The notes below the pieces were generated by a model. It was not told the origin of the DNA. It was given only the letters and a program-made list of their open reading frames with translations, and did no database searches. From JAGNXB01 sp942490895 (GTDB lineage: Bacteria; Bacteroidota; Bacteroidia; Chitinophagales; Saprospiraceae), in contig CALNZC010000013.1 in assembly GCA_942490895.1 (NCBI GenBank), positions 1 to 64,000 on the forward strand: a stretch of 64,000 nucleotides of DNA. The letters are read 5' to 3'. Positions 42,849 through 52,423 of the stretch are shown one piece after another (positions within the stretch are counted from its first letter, which is position 1; each line of letters opens with the position of its first letter). The translations under genes were made by a program, and so were the position numbers.

Positions 42849-43445
42849 TTAACCCTGGGACAAAGCGCGAAGAGCCTGCCGAATGAGTGCTTCTACACTG
42901 GATGGCCCATCTGCAGAACCACCGATCCTGGAGAGAGCCTTTTGAGCCTGGGCCCGGGGGAATCCCAGGGCCAACAGAGCAGATAACGCCTCCTCATCCA
43001 TTGTATTGTTTGTTTGCGTCGGGATTAAATGGCTTTCGCCCGTCCCTTTACGGATTTTATCCTTCAAGTCGATCAATATGCGGCGGGCCGTTTTATCCCC
43101 CACCCCTTTTACCTTTTTAAAGGCGGTCAGATCTTCACTCATGATCGCGATCTCCGTTTCCTGCGGACTCATATACGACAGGATCAACTGTCCGGTATTC
43201 GGTCCGACTCCAGAAACTGAGATCAGATGAATGAACAACTGTTTTTCAGCCTCTTCTGTAAACCCGAACAAGGCTTGATTATCCTGTGAAAAGTGATGAT
43301 AGACGGTCAGGACCACATCCTCTTTCCCTTCAATCGCTGTTGCGGTATACAGACTGATACGAACTTCATATCCGACGCCCGAGCACTCCACAATCACTGA
43401 TGTAGGACTTCGTCGGATCACCTTTCCACGTAATGATGCAATCAT
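42849..43445 (-). CDS. ruvA: Holliday junction branch-migration protein RuvA
   Basis: The 198-aa protein starts at ATG 43445 ('MIASLRGKVIRRSPTSVIVE'). It has the N-terminal OB domain, the HhH region 'LISVSGVGPNTGQLILSY' and 'KKVKGVGDKTARRILIDLK', and domain III 'DEEALSALLALGFPRAQAQK' that binds RuvB. A longer frame from 43472 adds residues not conserved in RuvA. TACCTTCG at 43450-43457 resembles a -7 box but lies almost at the start codon. It sits upstream of sprA, the usual Bacteroidota order. Confidence 0.96.
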   Translation of the reverse strand: MIASLRGKVIRRSPTSVIVECSGVGYEVRISLYTATAIEGKEDVVLTVYHHFSQDNQALFGFTEEAEKQLFIHLISVSGVGPNTGQLILSYMSPQETEIAIMSEDLTAFKKVKGVGDKTARRILIDLKDKIRKGTGESHLIPTQTNNTMDEEALSALLALGFPRAQAQKALSRIGGSADGPSSVEALIRQALRALSQG

Positions 43446-43863
43446 GCTGCGAAGGTAGGAAAACCAAGGCATTGCCCCCTAGTGGAACCATCCCTAAAAG
43501 CCTGTCTCCAATTGCTTTACAGGAGCATCATTTTCTTTGGGCACCTCTATTAATCTCCGAAATAGACCAAGACCAAAGAAGACCAAGCTAGGCAAGGCGT
43601 TTTGACAGAGAATAGCCATAGCTATGCGACTGAAAAACAACGCAGAATCGCGAAGGTATTCTTTGGAAAGGTGAGTGAAGCGAACCGGTTGGACATTGAG
43701 TGGGGTTTATAGATGTGCCCTCAACATGAACTTACAAACGAATGCCGCGAAGGGAATGTGGGGCCGACCGGCCTGGAACAGATCCTTTTCTAGTGCAAGG
43801 ATGTGCGACTACCAACCAGACTGAACCTTAAGGCCCAAATTGGATAGTGAGCTAAATCAGGAT
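43446..43863. other. Intergenic region containing a small inverted-repeat element
   Basis: This is the gap between mcm (ending at 43864) and ruvA. No gene is seen; most of the gap is the inverted-repeat-bounded element at 43539-43720. Confidence 0.6.
43539..43720. mobile_element. MITE-like element with terminal inverted repeats
   Basis: A 182-bp segment is bounded by GGGCACCTCTATTAA on the left and TTTATAGATGTGCCC on the right, complementary at 13 of 15 positions. It has no coding capacity. The middle contains 'AGAATAGCCATAGCTATGCG', a short dyad. The size and ends fit a non-autonomous miniature transposable element mobilised by an IS-type transposase in trans; the GGGCAC ends suggest an IS5-like source, but this is a guess. 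No target-site duplication is evident. Confidence 0.6.
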
Positions 43864-45987
43864 CTACCCCTTCATTAATTTCTTGAGAATCTCCTGGGCT
43901 GCTTTGGCAATGACGGTGCCCGGGCCGAAGATGGCATCGACGCCCGCAGTAAACAACTCATCATAATCCTGGGCGGGAATCACGCCACCCGCAACAACCA
44001 GGATATCTCCCCGACCGAGATCACGGAGCGCTTTGATTGCTTGGGGAACCAGAGTCTTATGTCCCGCTGCCAGGGACGATATGCCCAGAATATGCACATC
44101 ATTTTCTGCCGCCTGGCGGGCCGCTTCTTCCGGAGTTTGAAAGAGGGGTCCGATGTCCACATCAAATCCGAGATCGGCAAAACTGGTAGCGATCACTTTG
44201 GCACCACGGTCATGACCATCCTGTCCCAGTTTGGCCACCAGGATCCGCGGTCGACGACCTTCCATTTCCGCAAAGGCATCCGACAATCGGAGGGCCTCTT
44301 GATAGTCTTTATTCTCTCCCATTTCTCGTGCAAATACGCCACTGATGGCCAGCGGACTGGCCGTATAACGCCCAAAAGACTTTTCCATGGCATCAGAAAT
44401 CTCCCCCAGAGTGGCCCGTTGTCGTGCGGCCTCAATGGCGGCCTCAAGCAGGTTTCCTTCCCCGGCAGCTGCAACCTCCGAAATCCGGTTCAACGCCGCG
44501 GTGACCTTTACTGAATCTCGTTGTTTACGCACGCTGTCCAAGCGCTCTATCTGGGATTCGCGGACGGCACTGTTGTCCACTTCTAGAATCTTGAAGTCCG
44601 GTTTTTCATCCGTCCTGAAGAGGTTCACACCTAAGATATGGTCCTGGTTACTGTCAATTCTGGCTTGCTTCCGTGCTGCGGCCTGTTCGATACGCATTTT
44701 GGGAACTCCGCGTTCCTGCGCTTTGGTCATGCCACCCAGCTCCTCTACTTCGCGGATGTGCTCCATTGCGCGATCCACCAACTGTTGGGTCAGGGATTCC
44801 ACATAATAGGATCCACCCATCGGATCGACCACTTTATTGATCCCGATCGACCGTTGCATAAACAATTGAGTGTCCCGGGCAATTCGTGCCGAATAATCGG
44901 TCGGTAAAGCAATGGCTTCATCCAGAGAGTTGGTATGCAGGGACTGGGTCCCTCCCTGGACAGCAGCCATCGCCTCCAGACAGGTCCTGGCAATATTGTT
45001 ATATGGATCCTGTTCTGTCAGACTCCAACCCGAAGTTTGGCAATGTGTCCTGAGGGCCATGGATTTTTGAGAAGTTGATCCAAAATGTTGCACGATACTT
45101 GACCACAACAACCGGCCGGCCCGCATTTTGGCTACCTCCATCAAGTGGTGCATACCGATACCCCAGAAGAAGGAAATGCGGGGAGCAAAATCATCCAGAA
45201 GCAGCCCGGAGGCCATACCGGTGCGCAAGTATTCGATTCCATCAGCCAAGGTATAGGCCAGTTCCAGATCGGCAGGCGCACCTGCTTCATGCATATGATA
45301 GCCGGAAATGCTGATCGAGTTGAACTTGGGCATCCTGCGACTGGTGTATCCGAAGATGTCTCCGATGATCCGCATGCTGGGCGCTGGCGGATAGATATAG
45401 GTGTTCCGCACCATGAACTCCTTGAGAATATCGTTTTGGATGGTTCCACTCAGTTGCTCAGGTTGGACACCCTGCTCTTCAGCAGCCACAATATAGAACG
45501 CCAGAATTGGGATGACGGCCCCATTCATAGTCATCGAAACAGACATCTCTCCAAGAGGGATCTGATCGAAAAGAATGATCATATCCTCTACTGAATCGAT
45601 CGCCACACCGGCTTTCCCGACATCACCGACGACACGTGGATGGTCCGAATCATACCCCCGGTGGGTCGCCAGATCAAAGGCTACGGACAAGCCCTTTTGT
45701 CCAGCAGCCAGATTGCGTCGATAAAAGGCATTGCTCTCCTCCGCTGTAGAAAAACCGGCGTACTGACGTATTGTCCAGGGGCGTACAGCATACATGGATG
45801 CATACGGACCTCTGAGGTAGGGTGCTCTTCCAGCACCAAAGGCTGTCATTTCCGGATAAGGCAGATCATCCGCTGTATAGGCGGAATGCACCTGGATACC
45901 CTCCGCAGTCGGCCATCGTTCTTCCTCCCGTAAAGACGTTCGTTTACGGAGCAGATGCGGCTGAAATGGGATTTTGCTGAACGACAC
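43864..45987 (-). CDS. Methylmalonyl-CoA mutase, large (catalytic) chain
   Basis: The 707-aa product from GTG 45987 ('VSFSKIPFQPHLLRKRTSL') interconverts methylmalonyl-CoA and succinyl-CoA using adenosylcobalamin, linking propionate or odd-chain degradation to the TCA cycle. The substrate barrel has 'RPWTIRQYAGFSTAEESNAF' and 'GLSVAFDLATHRGYDSDHPR'; the B12 domain has 'LGQDGHDRGAKVIA' (D-x-H-x-x-G) near residue 590. A TTG at 46041 would add 18 residues. The small-subunit gene is not in the window: upstream of this gene lies a divergent M16 peptidase instead. Confidence 0.96.
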   Translation of the reverse strand: MSFSKIPFQPHLLRKRTSLREEERWPTAEGIQVHSAYTADDLPYPEMTAFGAGRAPYLRGPYASMYAVRPWTIRQYAGFSTAEESNAFYRRNLAAGQKGLSVAFDLATHRGYDSDHPRVVGDVGKAGVAIDSVEDMIILFDQIPLGEMSVSMTMNGAVIPILAFYIVAAEEQGVQPEQLSGTIQNDILKEFMVRNTYIYPPAPSMRIIGDIFGYTSRRMPKFNSISISGYHMHEAGAPADLELAYTLADGIEYLRTGMASGLLLDDFAPRISFFWGIGMHHLMEVAKMRAGRLLWSSIVQHFGSTSQKSMALRTHCQTSGWSLTEQDPYNNIARTCLEAMAAVQGGTQSLHTNSLDEAIALPTDYSARIARDTQLFMQRSIGINKVVDPMGGSYYVESLTQQLVDRAMEHIREVEELGGMTKAQERGVPKMRIEQAAARKQARIDSNQDHILGVNLFRTDEKPDFKILEVDNSAVRESQIERLDSVRKQRDSVKVTAALNRISEVAAAGEGNLLEAAIEAARQRATLGEISDAMEKSFGRYTASPLAISGVFAREMGENKDYQEALRLSDAFAEMEGRRPRILVAKLGQDGHDRGAKVIATSFADLGFDVDIGPLFQTPEEAARQAAENDVHILGISSLAAGHKTLVPQAIKALRDLGRGDILVVAGGVIPAQDYDELFTAGVDAIFGPGTVIAKAAQEILKKLMKG

Positions 45988-46133
45988 GTGATTGGGTTGG
46001 GTGACGCCCCAAATTACGCGCCTTAGCAGGAGATTTCCCAATCCTTTGGATAAATACCTCTTTGCCGGTCATCTTTGCCCCTGCAACTTCTGAGACGGTT
46101 CCTTCACTTCGGCATTCCTTCTACCTTTAACCC

Positions 46134-47366
46134 ATGGTTCACTTTGAACGCCATACCCTGTCCAACGGCCTTCGGGTGGTCATCCACCGAGATCCCAGCA
46201 CGCCTATTGCCGTCCTGAATGTCCTCTACAATGCCGGGTCTCGGGTGGAATCACCCCATCAGACCGGTTTGGCTCATTTATTTGAGCACCTGATGTTCAG
46301 CCAGTCTCTGCATGTCAATGACTTTGACGAAGCCATCCAACATGCCGGTGGGGATTGTAATGCCTTCACCAATACCGATATCACCAACTTTTATGACATG
46401 ATCCCGGTGGAAAACCTGGAGACGGCCTTTTGGTTGGAATCCGACCGGATGATGGGATTGAAGTTTTCCCAGGAGGAGCTGGATATCCAAAAGAAGGTGG
46501 TGATCGAAGAATTCAAGGAAACTTCATTGGACCAACCCTACGGCAATCTCTGGCATCTGATGGCCGATTCCGTCTACAAGGAACATCCCTATCGATGGCC
46601 CACCATCGGGTTGACTCCCGATCACATTGCCCAGGTAACCCTGCCAGAGGTCAAGGACTTTTTTCGCCAATGGTACCTGCCCAACAACGCCATTATATGT
46701 GTTGCCGGTGATGTGGACCCTCAGAAGGTACTGGCCCGAATTGAGGCCTGGTTTGGTCAGATTCCTGCCGGACCCAAGGTCGAACTACCCACGTTTCAGG
46801 AACCACTGCAAACGCATAGGCGAGAGATCATCCGAAAGGATACAGTGCCCCTGCCTGCTCTCTATATGGGCTTTCGCTGCCCTGGTCGTCTGGATCCCGG
46901 GTATTATGCTGCGGATCTGATCACAGACATTCTGGCCAATGGACCATCCTCACGCTTGTACCGGCGACTGGTGATGGATCAGGAGTTGTTCAGCCATTTA
47001 GATTGTTACCAAACCGGGACCCTCGATCCGGGAGTCATTATGATCGAAGCCAAACCTGCACCTGGTTTGGGATTGGAAGAAGCGGAAGGAATCATTTGGA
47101 AAGAACTGGAAGATCTGGCATCCAGTGCCATTCCAGACAGAGAGCTGGAAAAGATAAAAAATAAAAATGAGGCCGCTATTGCCTTCTCAGAAGTGGCCAT
47201 CGTTCATAAAGCTATGAACCTCGCCCATTGTGAATGGCTGGGTGAGCCCGATCTGATCAATCAGGAAATTGATCATTATCGCTCTGTAACCGTTCAACAA
47301 GTCAGAGATACAGCGGCTGAACTATTCCAAAAACAGCGTGCAAACCTTGTTTTTTACCCAACCTGA
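46134..47366 (+). CDS. M16-family zinc peptidase (pitrilysin-like)
   Basis: The 410-aa protein has the inverted zinc motif H-x-x-E-H in 'GLAHLFEHLMFSQSLHV' and 'VVIEEFKET' about 75 residues later, the third zinc ligand region. The C-terminal half is the usual inactive M16 lobe ('LPALYMGFRCPG'). No signal peptide is evident, so it is probably cytoplasmic or periplasm-associated through a partner. M16 peptidases degrade short peptides or process precursors, often as a pair with an inactive subunit. No partner lies alongside. It diverges from mcm. Confidence 0.92.
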   Translation: MVHFERHTLSNGLRVVIHRDPSTPIAVLNVLYNAGSRVESPHQTGLAHLFEHLMFSQSLHVNDFDEAIQHAGGDCNAFTNTDITNFYDMIPVENLETAFWLESDRMMGLKFSQEELDIQKKVVIEEFKETSLDQPYGNLWHLMADSVYKEHPYRWPTIGLTPDHIAQVTLPEVKDFFRQWYLPNNAIICVAGDVDPQKVLARIEAWFGQIPAGPKVELPTFQEPLQTHRREIIRKDTVPLPALYMGFRCPGRLDPGYYAADLITDILANGPSSRLYRRLVMDQELFSHLDCYQTGTLDPGVIMIEAKPAPGLGLEEAEGIIWKELEDLASSAIPDRELEKIKNKNEAAIAFSEVAIVHKAMNLAHCEWLGEPDLINQEIDHYRSVTVQQVRDTAAELFQKQRANLVFYPT

Positions 47367-47389
47367 TCATTCAAATGATGTCTCACAGG

Positions 47390-47413
47390 CGACAATTGCA
47401 GTTTTAATTGTCG
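47390..47413. promoter_or_regulatory. Perfect 8-bp dyad between the M16 and Omp28-like genes
   Basis: CGACAATT-(8 nt)-AATTGTCG lies 24 bp after the peptidase stop and about 40 bp before the -7 box of the next gene. There is no T-run. It could terminate the first gene weakly or bind a regulator of the second. Confidence 0.4.
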
Positions 47414-47452
47414 ATTTCATCTAAAAAGTAGAGCCAGCTGAAGTGCAATTCC

Positions 47453-47460
47453 TATTTTTG
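47453..47460 (+). promoter_or_regulatory. -7 box TATTTTTG for the Omp28-like gene
   Basis: An exact TAnnTTTG match 33 bp before ATG 47494. Confidence 0.6.
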
Positions 47461-47493
47461 TTAGATATCCTTCCATCAAAGCCCCTTTTTATT

Positions 47494-49404
47494 ATGAAGA
47501 AACTATTACTCCTCTTATTCCTCGTTTCGTCGTTTGCTGTCGCTAATGCGCAGGTCAACATCATCTTTTACGAGGATTTCTCCAATGGTATGCCTGCAGA
47601 CTTCAGTCTGTATGATGTAGATGGCAAGACTCCTTTCTATACCGTATTCCAGGGTGCAGATTCATGGATCGTTCTGCCCACATTTGCTGATGCAGCCATC
47701 AGTACATCCTACTATTCACCTGCAGCAGTCTCTGATGACTGGATGGTGACCAGTATGATTGATGTGCCCGCTCCATCTGTACCGGAGAACAAAGTGCTGG
47801 CCTCCTGGTTTGGCGCTTGTACAAACGCAACATACCCTGATGGCTATGAAGTGTACATTTCGAATACTGGAAACACCGTGGCTGATTTTACCAACAAGGT
47901 CTACTCGACTGCCAATGCCACTGTTGCTGGTTCATCTCAGAGTTATGACCTTTCGACCTATGCAGGTGAGTCTATCTGGATCGCCTTCCGCAATAATTCC
48001 AATGACGGAGATATCCTGATGATTGATGATATCCTGGTTGGTGAATTCGCTCCACGCGATATTTCAGCAGTGGATATTACCAATCGCGGTTACAATCCAG
48101 TTGGCAATCTTCCATTGAAATTGGAAGTATTCAATGTGGGTCATGAAACGATCACCACTGCAGAGGTGAATTACACCATTGATGGCGGCACTACTGTGAC
48201 GGCCACGGCAATGGGCTTGAATATCAAGCCTTTTACAAGCGGTGTCATTACTCACCCAACTCCCTGGGCTGCTGACGGTGGCCTTCACGAAGTCGAGATG
48301 TCTGTCAGTTTGATCAATGGAGGCGATGACGCTAACCCTGCGAACAACGACATTAATCTGGAAACATCAATCTATGAAGCCGCCAATACCGTAGCTCGGA
48401 AGGTGATCACAGAAACCTACACCAGTTCTACTTGCGCTCCTTGCCAGCCTGGAAATGCCAAATTGCATGGCATTTTGAACGGCCTGACTGCAGCAGAATA
48501 TCCTGTTGTACTGAAGTGGCAGCAAAACTTCCCAGGTACAGGAGATCCATATTGCACAGATGAGACGGTGACACGCCGGAATGTATATGGCATCAATTCT
48601 ATCCCGGACACTCGTGTGGATGGCGACTATTGGTTTGGTAATACAAACAACATCACGAAAAACAATATTGTCGGAGGTTCCAGTCGTGCTGGCCTGGTTG
48701 AATTTGAAGCCACCTATACAGTTGATGAGGAAAATCAGACTGTGAATATCAAAGGGAAGATGACGCCAAAGACACCTACCCTTTTTGGTACTCGCTTGAT
48801 GATGGTCATCAAAGAAAAGGAGACCACAATGAACATCAAGAGCAACCTGGAAACTGAATTCCTCGATGTGGTGAAAAAGGTGATCAATGGTCTGGAAGGT
48901 GTTGATGTCGGTGGTTTGGCTGTCGATGAAGAGTTTCCATTCGACGTGACTTATGAATTCATGGGCGACTATCGTCTTCCAGTGGATGGACAAGTCGTTA
49001 ACCGGATCAACCACGATATCGAGCATTCCATTGAAGATTTCGGTGACCTTTCTGTTTCTATGTGGTTGGAATATCCACGCGATGAGTATATCCTGAATGC
49101 AGCTGATGCTGAACTGGAAACAGTAAGCACAGACGCTCCGATCGCGTTGTCTAACCTCCAGATCTTCCCGAATCCAGTATCTGATGAGTTCCAGATATCC
49201 CTCGAATTGTCAGAAAGCCTGGATTGCAGCCTGATGCTGTTTAGCAGTGACGGAAAAGCTGCATTGCCTGTATTTAATGGTACACTGACCGAAGGATCAC
49301 ATCAGATCGGTGCTGTCGTTCGCGACCTGGCTGCCGGTACATATTTCCTTCACTTGCGTTCTGCTTCCGGTTTGAGCATTCAAACTGTACAGATCAGCCG
49401 ATAA
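47494..49404 (+). CDS. Secreted Omp28-related protein with type IX sorting domain
   Basis: The 636-aa protein has a signal peptide 'MKKLLLLLFLVSSFAVANAQ', a cleaved-adhesin/choice-of-anchor domain ('SLYDVDGKTPFYTVFQGADS', 'SIWIAFRNNSNDGDILMIDD'), and a middle Omp28-like thioredoxin-fold domain with 'YTSSTCAPCQPGN' (C-x-x-C). It ends in a type A C-terminal sorting domain ('LQIFPNPVSDEFQI', 'AAGTYFLHLRSASG'). It should be exported by Sec, passed through SprA by T9SS and released or attached at the surface. The first 17 in-frame codons upstream of 47494 are dropped because the signal peptide begins at this ATG. The gene has its own promoter box and terminator. Confidence 0.92.
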   Translation: MKKLLLLLFLVSSFAVANAQVNIIFYEDFSNGMPADFSLYDVDGKTPFYTVFQGADSWIVLPTFADAAISTSYYSPAAVSDDWMVTSMIDVPAPSVPENKVLASWFGACTNATYPDGYEVYISNTGNTVADFTNKVYSTANATVAGSSQSYDLSTYAGESIWIAFRNNSNDGDILMIDDILVGEFAPRDISAVDITNRGYNPVGNLPLKLEVFNVGHETITTAEVNYTIDGGTTVTATAMGLNIKPFTSGVITHPTPWAADGGLHEVEMSVSLINGGDDANPANNDINLETSIYEAANTVARKVITETYTSSTCAPCQPGNAKLHGILNGLTAAEYPVVLKWQQNFPGTGDPYCTDETVTRRNVYGINSIPDTRVDGDYWFGNTNNITKNNIVGGSSRAGLVEFEATYTVDEENQTVNIKGKMTPKTPTLFGTRLMMVIKEKETTMNIKSNLETEFLDVVKKVINGLEGVDVGGLAVDEEFPFDVTYEFMGDYRLPVDGQVVNRINHDIEHSIEDFGDLSVSMWLEYPRDEYILNAADAELETVSTDAPIALSNLQIFPNPVSDEFQISLELSESLDCSLMLFSSDGKAALPVFNGTLTEGSHQIGAVVRDLAAGTYFLHLRSASGLSIQTVQISR

Positions 49405-49430
49405 TCTTCGGTTCGCAATACAAGTCTGAT

Positions 49431-49463
49431 AAGAGGCTGGCCAGGTGGTCAGCCTCTTTTTTT
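49431..49463 (+). terminator. Intrinsic terminator after the Omp28-like gene
   Basis: A 13-bp stem AAGAGGCTGGCCA / TGGTCAGCCTCTT with one G-T pair is followed by seven or more T. Confidence 0.9.
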
Positions 49464-49665
49464 ATGTCCTGTTTCTGAGTATCGTTAGCCGCCAATATGC
49501 GCCTCGATCATTGAACAATCTCGATCAACCAAAGGACGCAAAATGGCCCTCTTGGATGGGTTCCTGAAAGGGTGCTGGCCCGAAAGCTTTACTCCTTTTT
49601 TATACCAATCTAGACAAGGTAGAAGTGGGGTTCCTCATCAGAACTCCTGATCAACAGAATCGAAA

Positions 49666-50806
49666 TCAGTTGACAGATGATGTTGCCTGGGCCGAGTGAA
49701 AACCTCCGTGACGTTGTGACCAGTACAGAACATGGTCGATTTGATCCCGATCCAGCACTCCGTATATTGAACCATCCTCCTGGAGTACGATCAGCAAGGC
49801 ATGGGGATCGCGTTGGAAGAATGAAAAGAGGTCAGGAAGAGCCACGTCCCAACGGACTATCCCACTGATGGGTTTGGCAACATAGGTCACAGACAGTCCG
49901 CTGTGTCCGCTGGCATTTGCCTTGAGAAGGTCATTCGCGCGAACATACTGGGTGATTTGTCCATCGCCGTCATCCAGGGGGAAATGTGTCTCCAGACTGT
50001 GTTGGAGCATGAGGATCGCATCCGAGATCAGCATGTCACTGCGCAGTCGGGTCATTTGACGACGGGTCACCTGCCTGGCGATAAACTGTCGGTAAAGGTG
50101 CTCGCTCTTGACCATCTTGAGTTCCTGAGAAGCCATGAAGTAGACAAACAAGCCAATCAGGCCCAGAAAAAGCTCTTGTTGCCAAATGGCGATGATCACA
50201 AACAGTATGGCCAATCCTCGACCGATGCCCGCAGCAACGTTTGTGGCTTTCAATCGGCCCATGCGCATGGCCAGTAAAGACCGCAGGACACGCCCGCCAT
50301 CCATGGGGAATGCGGGGATCATATTGAATAGAACCAGATAGAGGTTCATCCAGAAAAGTAGTGGAATAAAATTTCCGATCCAGAATACCGCTGTCTCAGA
50401 TTCCCCTTGAATTGCCACCCCCCGTGGGGAGGAAGAGCCAGGCGAAAATCCCTAGAAGTAAGGCAATCACCACATTTACGGCAGGTCCTGCCAGGGCTAC
50501 CCACAACTCTTGAGCAGGTTTTTCCGGAATCTTGTTTAAACGGGCTACGCCGCCTATAGGGGACAGAATGATATCCCGGGTGGCAATTCCGTACCGCTTT
50601 GCGGTCAGGGCATGGCCAAACTCATGTAACACCACACAGGCAAAAAGACTGAGAATCAGCAAACCCAGGACACCGATTGCCGGCCAGTCCATCCCATAAC
50701 GGGTGCCTGTATACCACACCCATAGCAGGAGCAATCCAAAACTCCAATGGATACGCACCGGAATGCCTCGAAAGGTAAAGATCAATATAGAGCCTCGTTC
50801 AGCCAT
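49666..50806 (-). pseudogene. M50 site-2-protease-family metalloprotease, split by a frameshift at a G6 tract
   Basis: Two overlapping frames form one protein. The first (50806-50396) has 'VVLHEFGHALTAKRYGI', the HExxH zinc site within a membrane helix, and ends after 'WLFLPTGGGNSRGI'. The second (50418-49666) continues at 'GESETAVFWIGNFIPL', has the third zinc ligand in 'NMIPAFPMDGGRVLRS', and a CBS-like C-terminal region. Dropping one G from the GGGGGG tract near 50420 restores a ~379-aa reading frame, and everything either side is well conserved. M50 proteases cleave transmembrane anti-sigma or regulatory proteins. A sequencing or assembly indel, or phase variation, is possible. A GTG at 50418 could in principle start the second part alone, without its zinc HExxH. 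Confidence 0.85.
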
Positions 50807-50834
50807 TGAGCTGGGTAAAACCGGAACTCACCGG

Positions 50835-51998
50835 CTAGAGCACACCCACATAGGGGTTGCCCGACAAGATACTCCGGGAAATGACCAACCGCTGGATCTC
50901 GGAAGTTCCTTCGTAGATCTGAGTGATCTTGGCATCCCGCATCAGTCGTTCCACATGATATTCTTTGACGTATCCGTATCCTCCGTGAACCTGAACCGCT
51001 TCAACAGCTGTACGCATGGCCATTTCTGAGGCAAATACCTTTGCCATCGAGCTGGCAGTATCATAATCCTTTCCCTGATCCTTCAGCCAGGCAGAACGAT
51101 ATACCAATAAACGAGATGCCTCCACTTCAGTGGCCATGTCGGCCAATTTGAAGGCAATGGCCTGATGCTGGCTGATCGGTTTTCCAAAAGCTTCACGCTC
51201 CTGAGCATAAGCAAGGGCCAGTTCATATGCGCCTGCGCCAATGCCCAACGCCTGGGCCGCAATGCCGATACGCCCTCCGGAAAGCACCTTCATGGCGAAT
51301 TTGAATCCGAATCCGTCTTCCCCAATGCGGTTTGCCTTTGGCACAACAACGTCGGTATACATAATGGTATGGGTGTCTGAGGCCCGGATACCCAGTTTAT
51401 CTTCTTTCGCACCAACCGTCACTCCTTTCCAACCGGTTTCCACAATGAATGCATTGATCCCCCGGTGGCCTTTTTCCGCATCGGTTTGGGCGATCACCAG
51501 ATGGACCTGTGAGGTCCCGCCATTCGTGATCCAATTCTTTGTTCCATTGATCAGATAGTGGTCGCCCATATCCACTGCGGTTGTCCGCTGACTGGTCGCG
51601 TCACTTCCTGCTTCGGGCTCTGAAAGGCAAAATGCCCCGATCCACTCTCCAGTGGCCAGTTTGGTGAGGTAGTTCTGTTTCTGTTCCTCTGATCCAAATG
51701 TCTCCAGACCCCAGCAAACCAGTGAATTGTTGACAGACATGATTACGGAACAGGACGCATCCACTTTAGAGATCTCTTCCATCGCCAGTACATAAGAAAC
51801 GGAGTCCATTCCTCCACCGCCATAAGCAGGGTCAACCATCATACCCAGGAAACCCAGTTCGGCCATTTTACGTACCTCCTCCTTGGGATAGCGCATCTCC
51901 CGATCGCGATCAATAACACCGGGCAGAAGTTCTTTCTGGGCAAATTCTCGGGCTGCTTCCTGGACAGCCAACTGTTCTTCAGTCAGGTTGAATACCAT
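50835..51998 (-). CDS. Acyl-CoA dehydrogenase (short-chain/butyryl type)
   Basis: The 387-aa flavoprotein introduces a double bond alpha-beta in acyl-CoA in fatty-acid or branched-chain amino-acid degradation. The signatures are 'GAFCLSEPEAGSDATSQRTT', 'NGTKNWITNGG', 'RIGIAAQALGIGAGAYELAL' and 'QVHGGYGYVKEYHVERLMRD'. The catalytic Glu lies in 'QIYEGTSEIQRLVISR'. It is cytoplasmic and passes electrons to ETF. It follows the DUF4286 gene on the same strand and precedes the M50 gene. Confidence 0.96.
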   Translation of the reverse strand: MVFNLTEEQLAVQEAAREFAQKELLPGVIDRDREMRYPKEEVRKMAELGFLGMMVDPAYGGGGMDSVSYVLAMEEISKVDASCSVIMSVNNSLVCWGLETFGSEEQKQNYLTKLATGEWIGAFCLSEPEAGSDATSQRTTAVDMGDHYLINGTKNWITNGGTSQVHLVIAQTDAEKGHRGINAFIVETGWKGVTVGAKEDKLGIRASDTHTIMYTDVVVPKANRIGEDGFGFKFAMKVLSGGRIGIAAQALGIGAGAYELALAYAQEREAFGKPISQHQAIAFKLADMATEVEASRLLVYRSAWLKDQGKDYDTASSMAKVFASEMAMRTAVEAVQVHGGYGYVKEYHVERLMRDAKITQIYEGTSEIQRLVISRSILSGNPYVGVL

Positions 51999-52091
51999 GG
52001 TTATACTATTTCAAAAGTGGACAACAAAGATAGGCCTTCCGAATGAACCCGTTTGCATTTCAGGGTGAGAACCCTTTCTTCGGGCAAGCTG

Positions 52092-52406
52092 TTATCCAGC
52101 AGAACCGCCAACCTTCTCCAAAAGAGTCCGAAAGGCCACAAACTGACCCTCATAACGCTCCCGGTGAGCGGCCTGTAGGGCAGGTGCATGATTCGTCTGG
52201 TAAAGAGACAACTGATCCATTCCCTGACAAAGGTATTGTACAGCAAAAGTGCTGACCTCCGGCTTATCATCCATCAATCGGAGTAGTTGATACTCGCTGA
52301 AATGACCCGTCTCCATGACCTCCGGGATATGTGTCTGTTGCATCCAGTCCAGCCAATCCGCAACAATCTCCCGGTTCAGTTGAATGGTCACATTATAAAT
52401 GAGCAT
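52092..52406 (-). CDS. DUF4286 family protein
   Basis: The 104-aa soluble protein begins 'MLIYNVTIQLNREIVADWLD' and has 'WMQQTHIPEVMETGHFSEYQ', a pattern of a small alpha/beta ferredoxin-like family that occurs mainly in Bacteroidota as DUF4286. No function is known. It starts 17 bp after the TPR gene and is probably in its operon. Confidence 0.8.
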   Translation of the reverse strand: MLIYNVTIQLNREIVADWLDWMQQTHIPEVMETGHFSEYQLLRLMDDKPEVSTFAVQYLCQGMDQLSLYQTNHAPALQAAHRERYEGQFVAFRTLLEKVGGSAG

Positions 52407-52423
52407 AAGACTCTTATTTTTGG

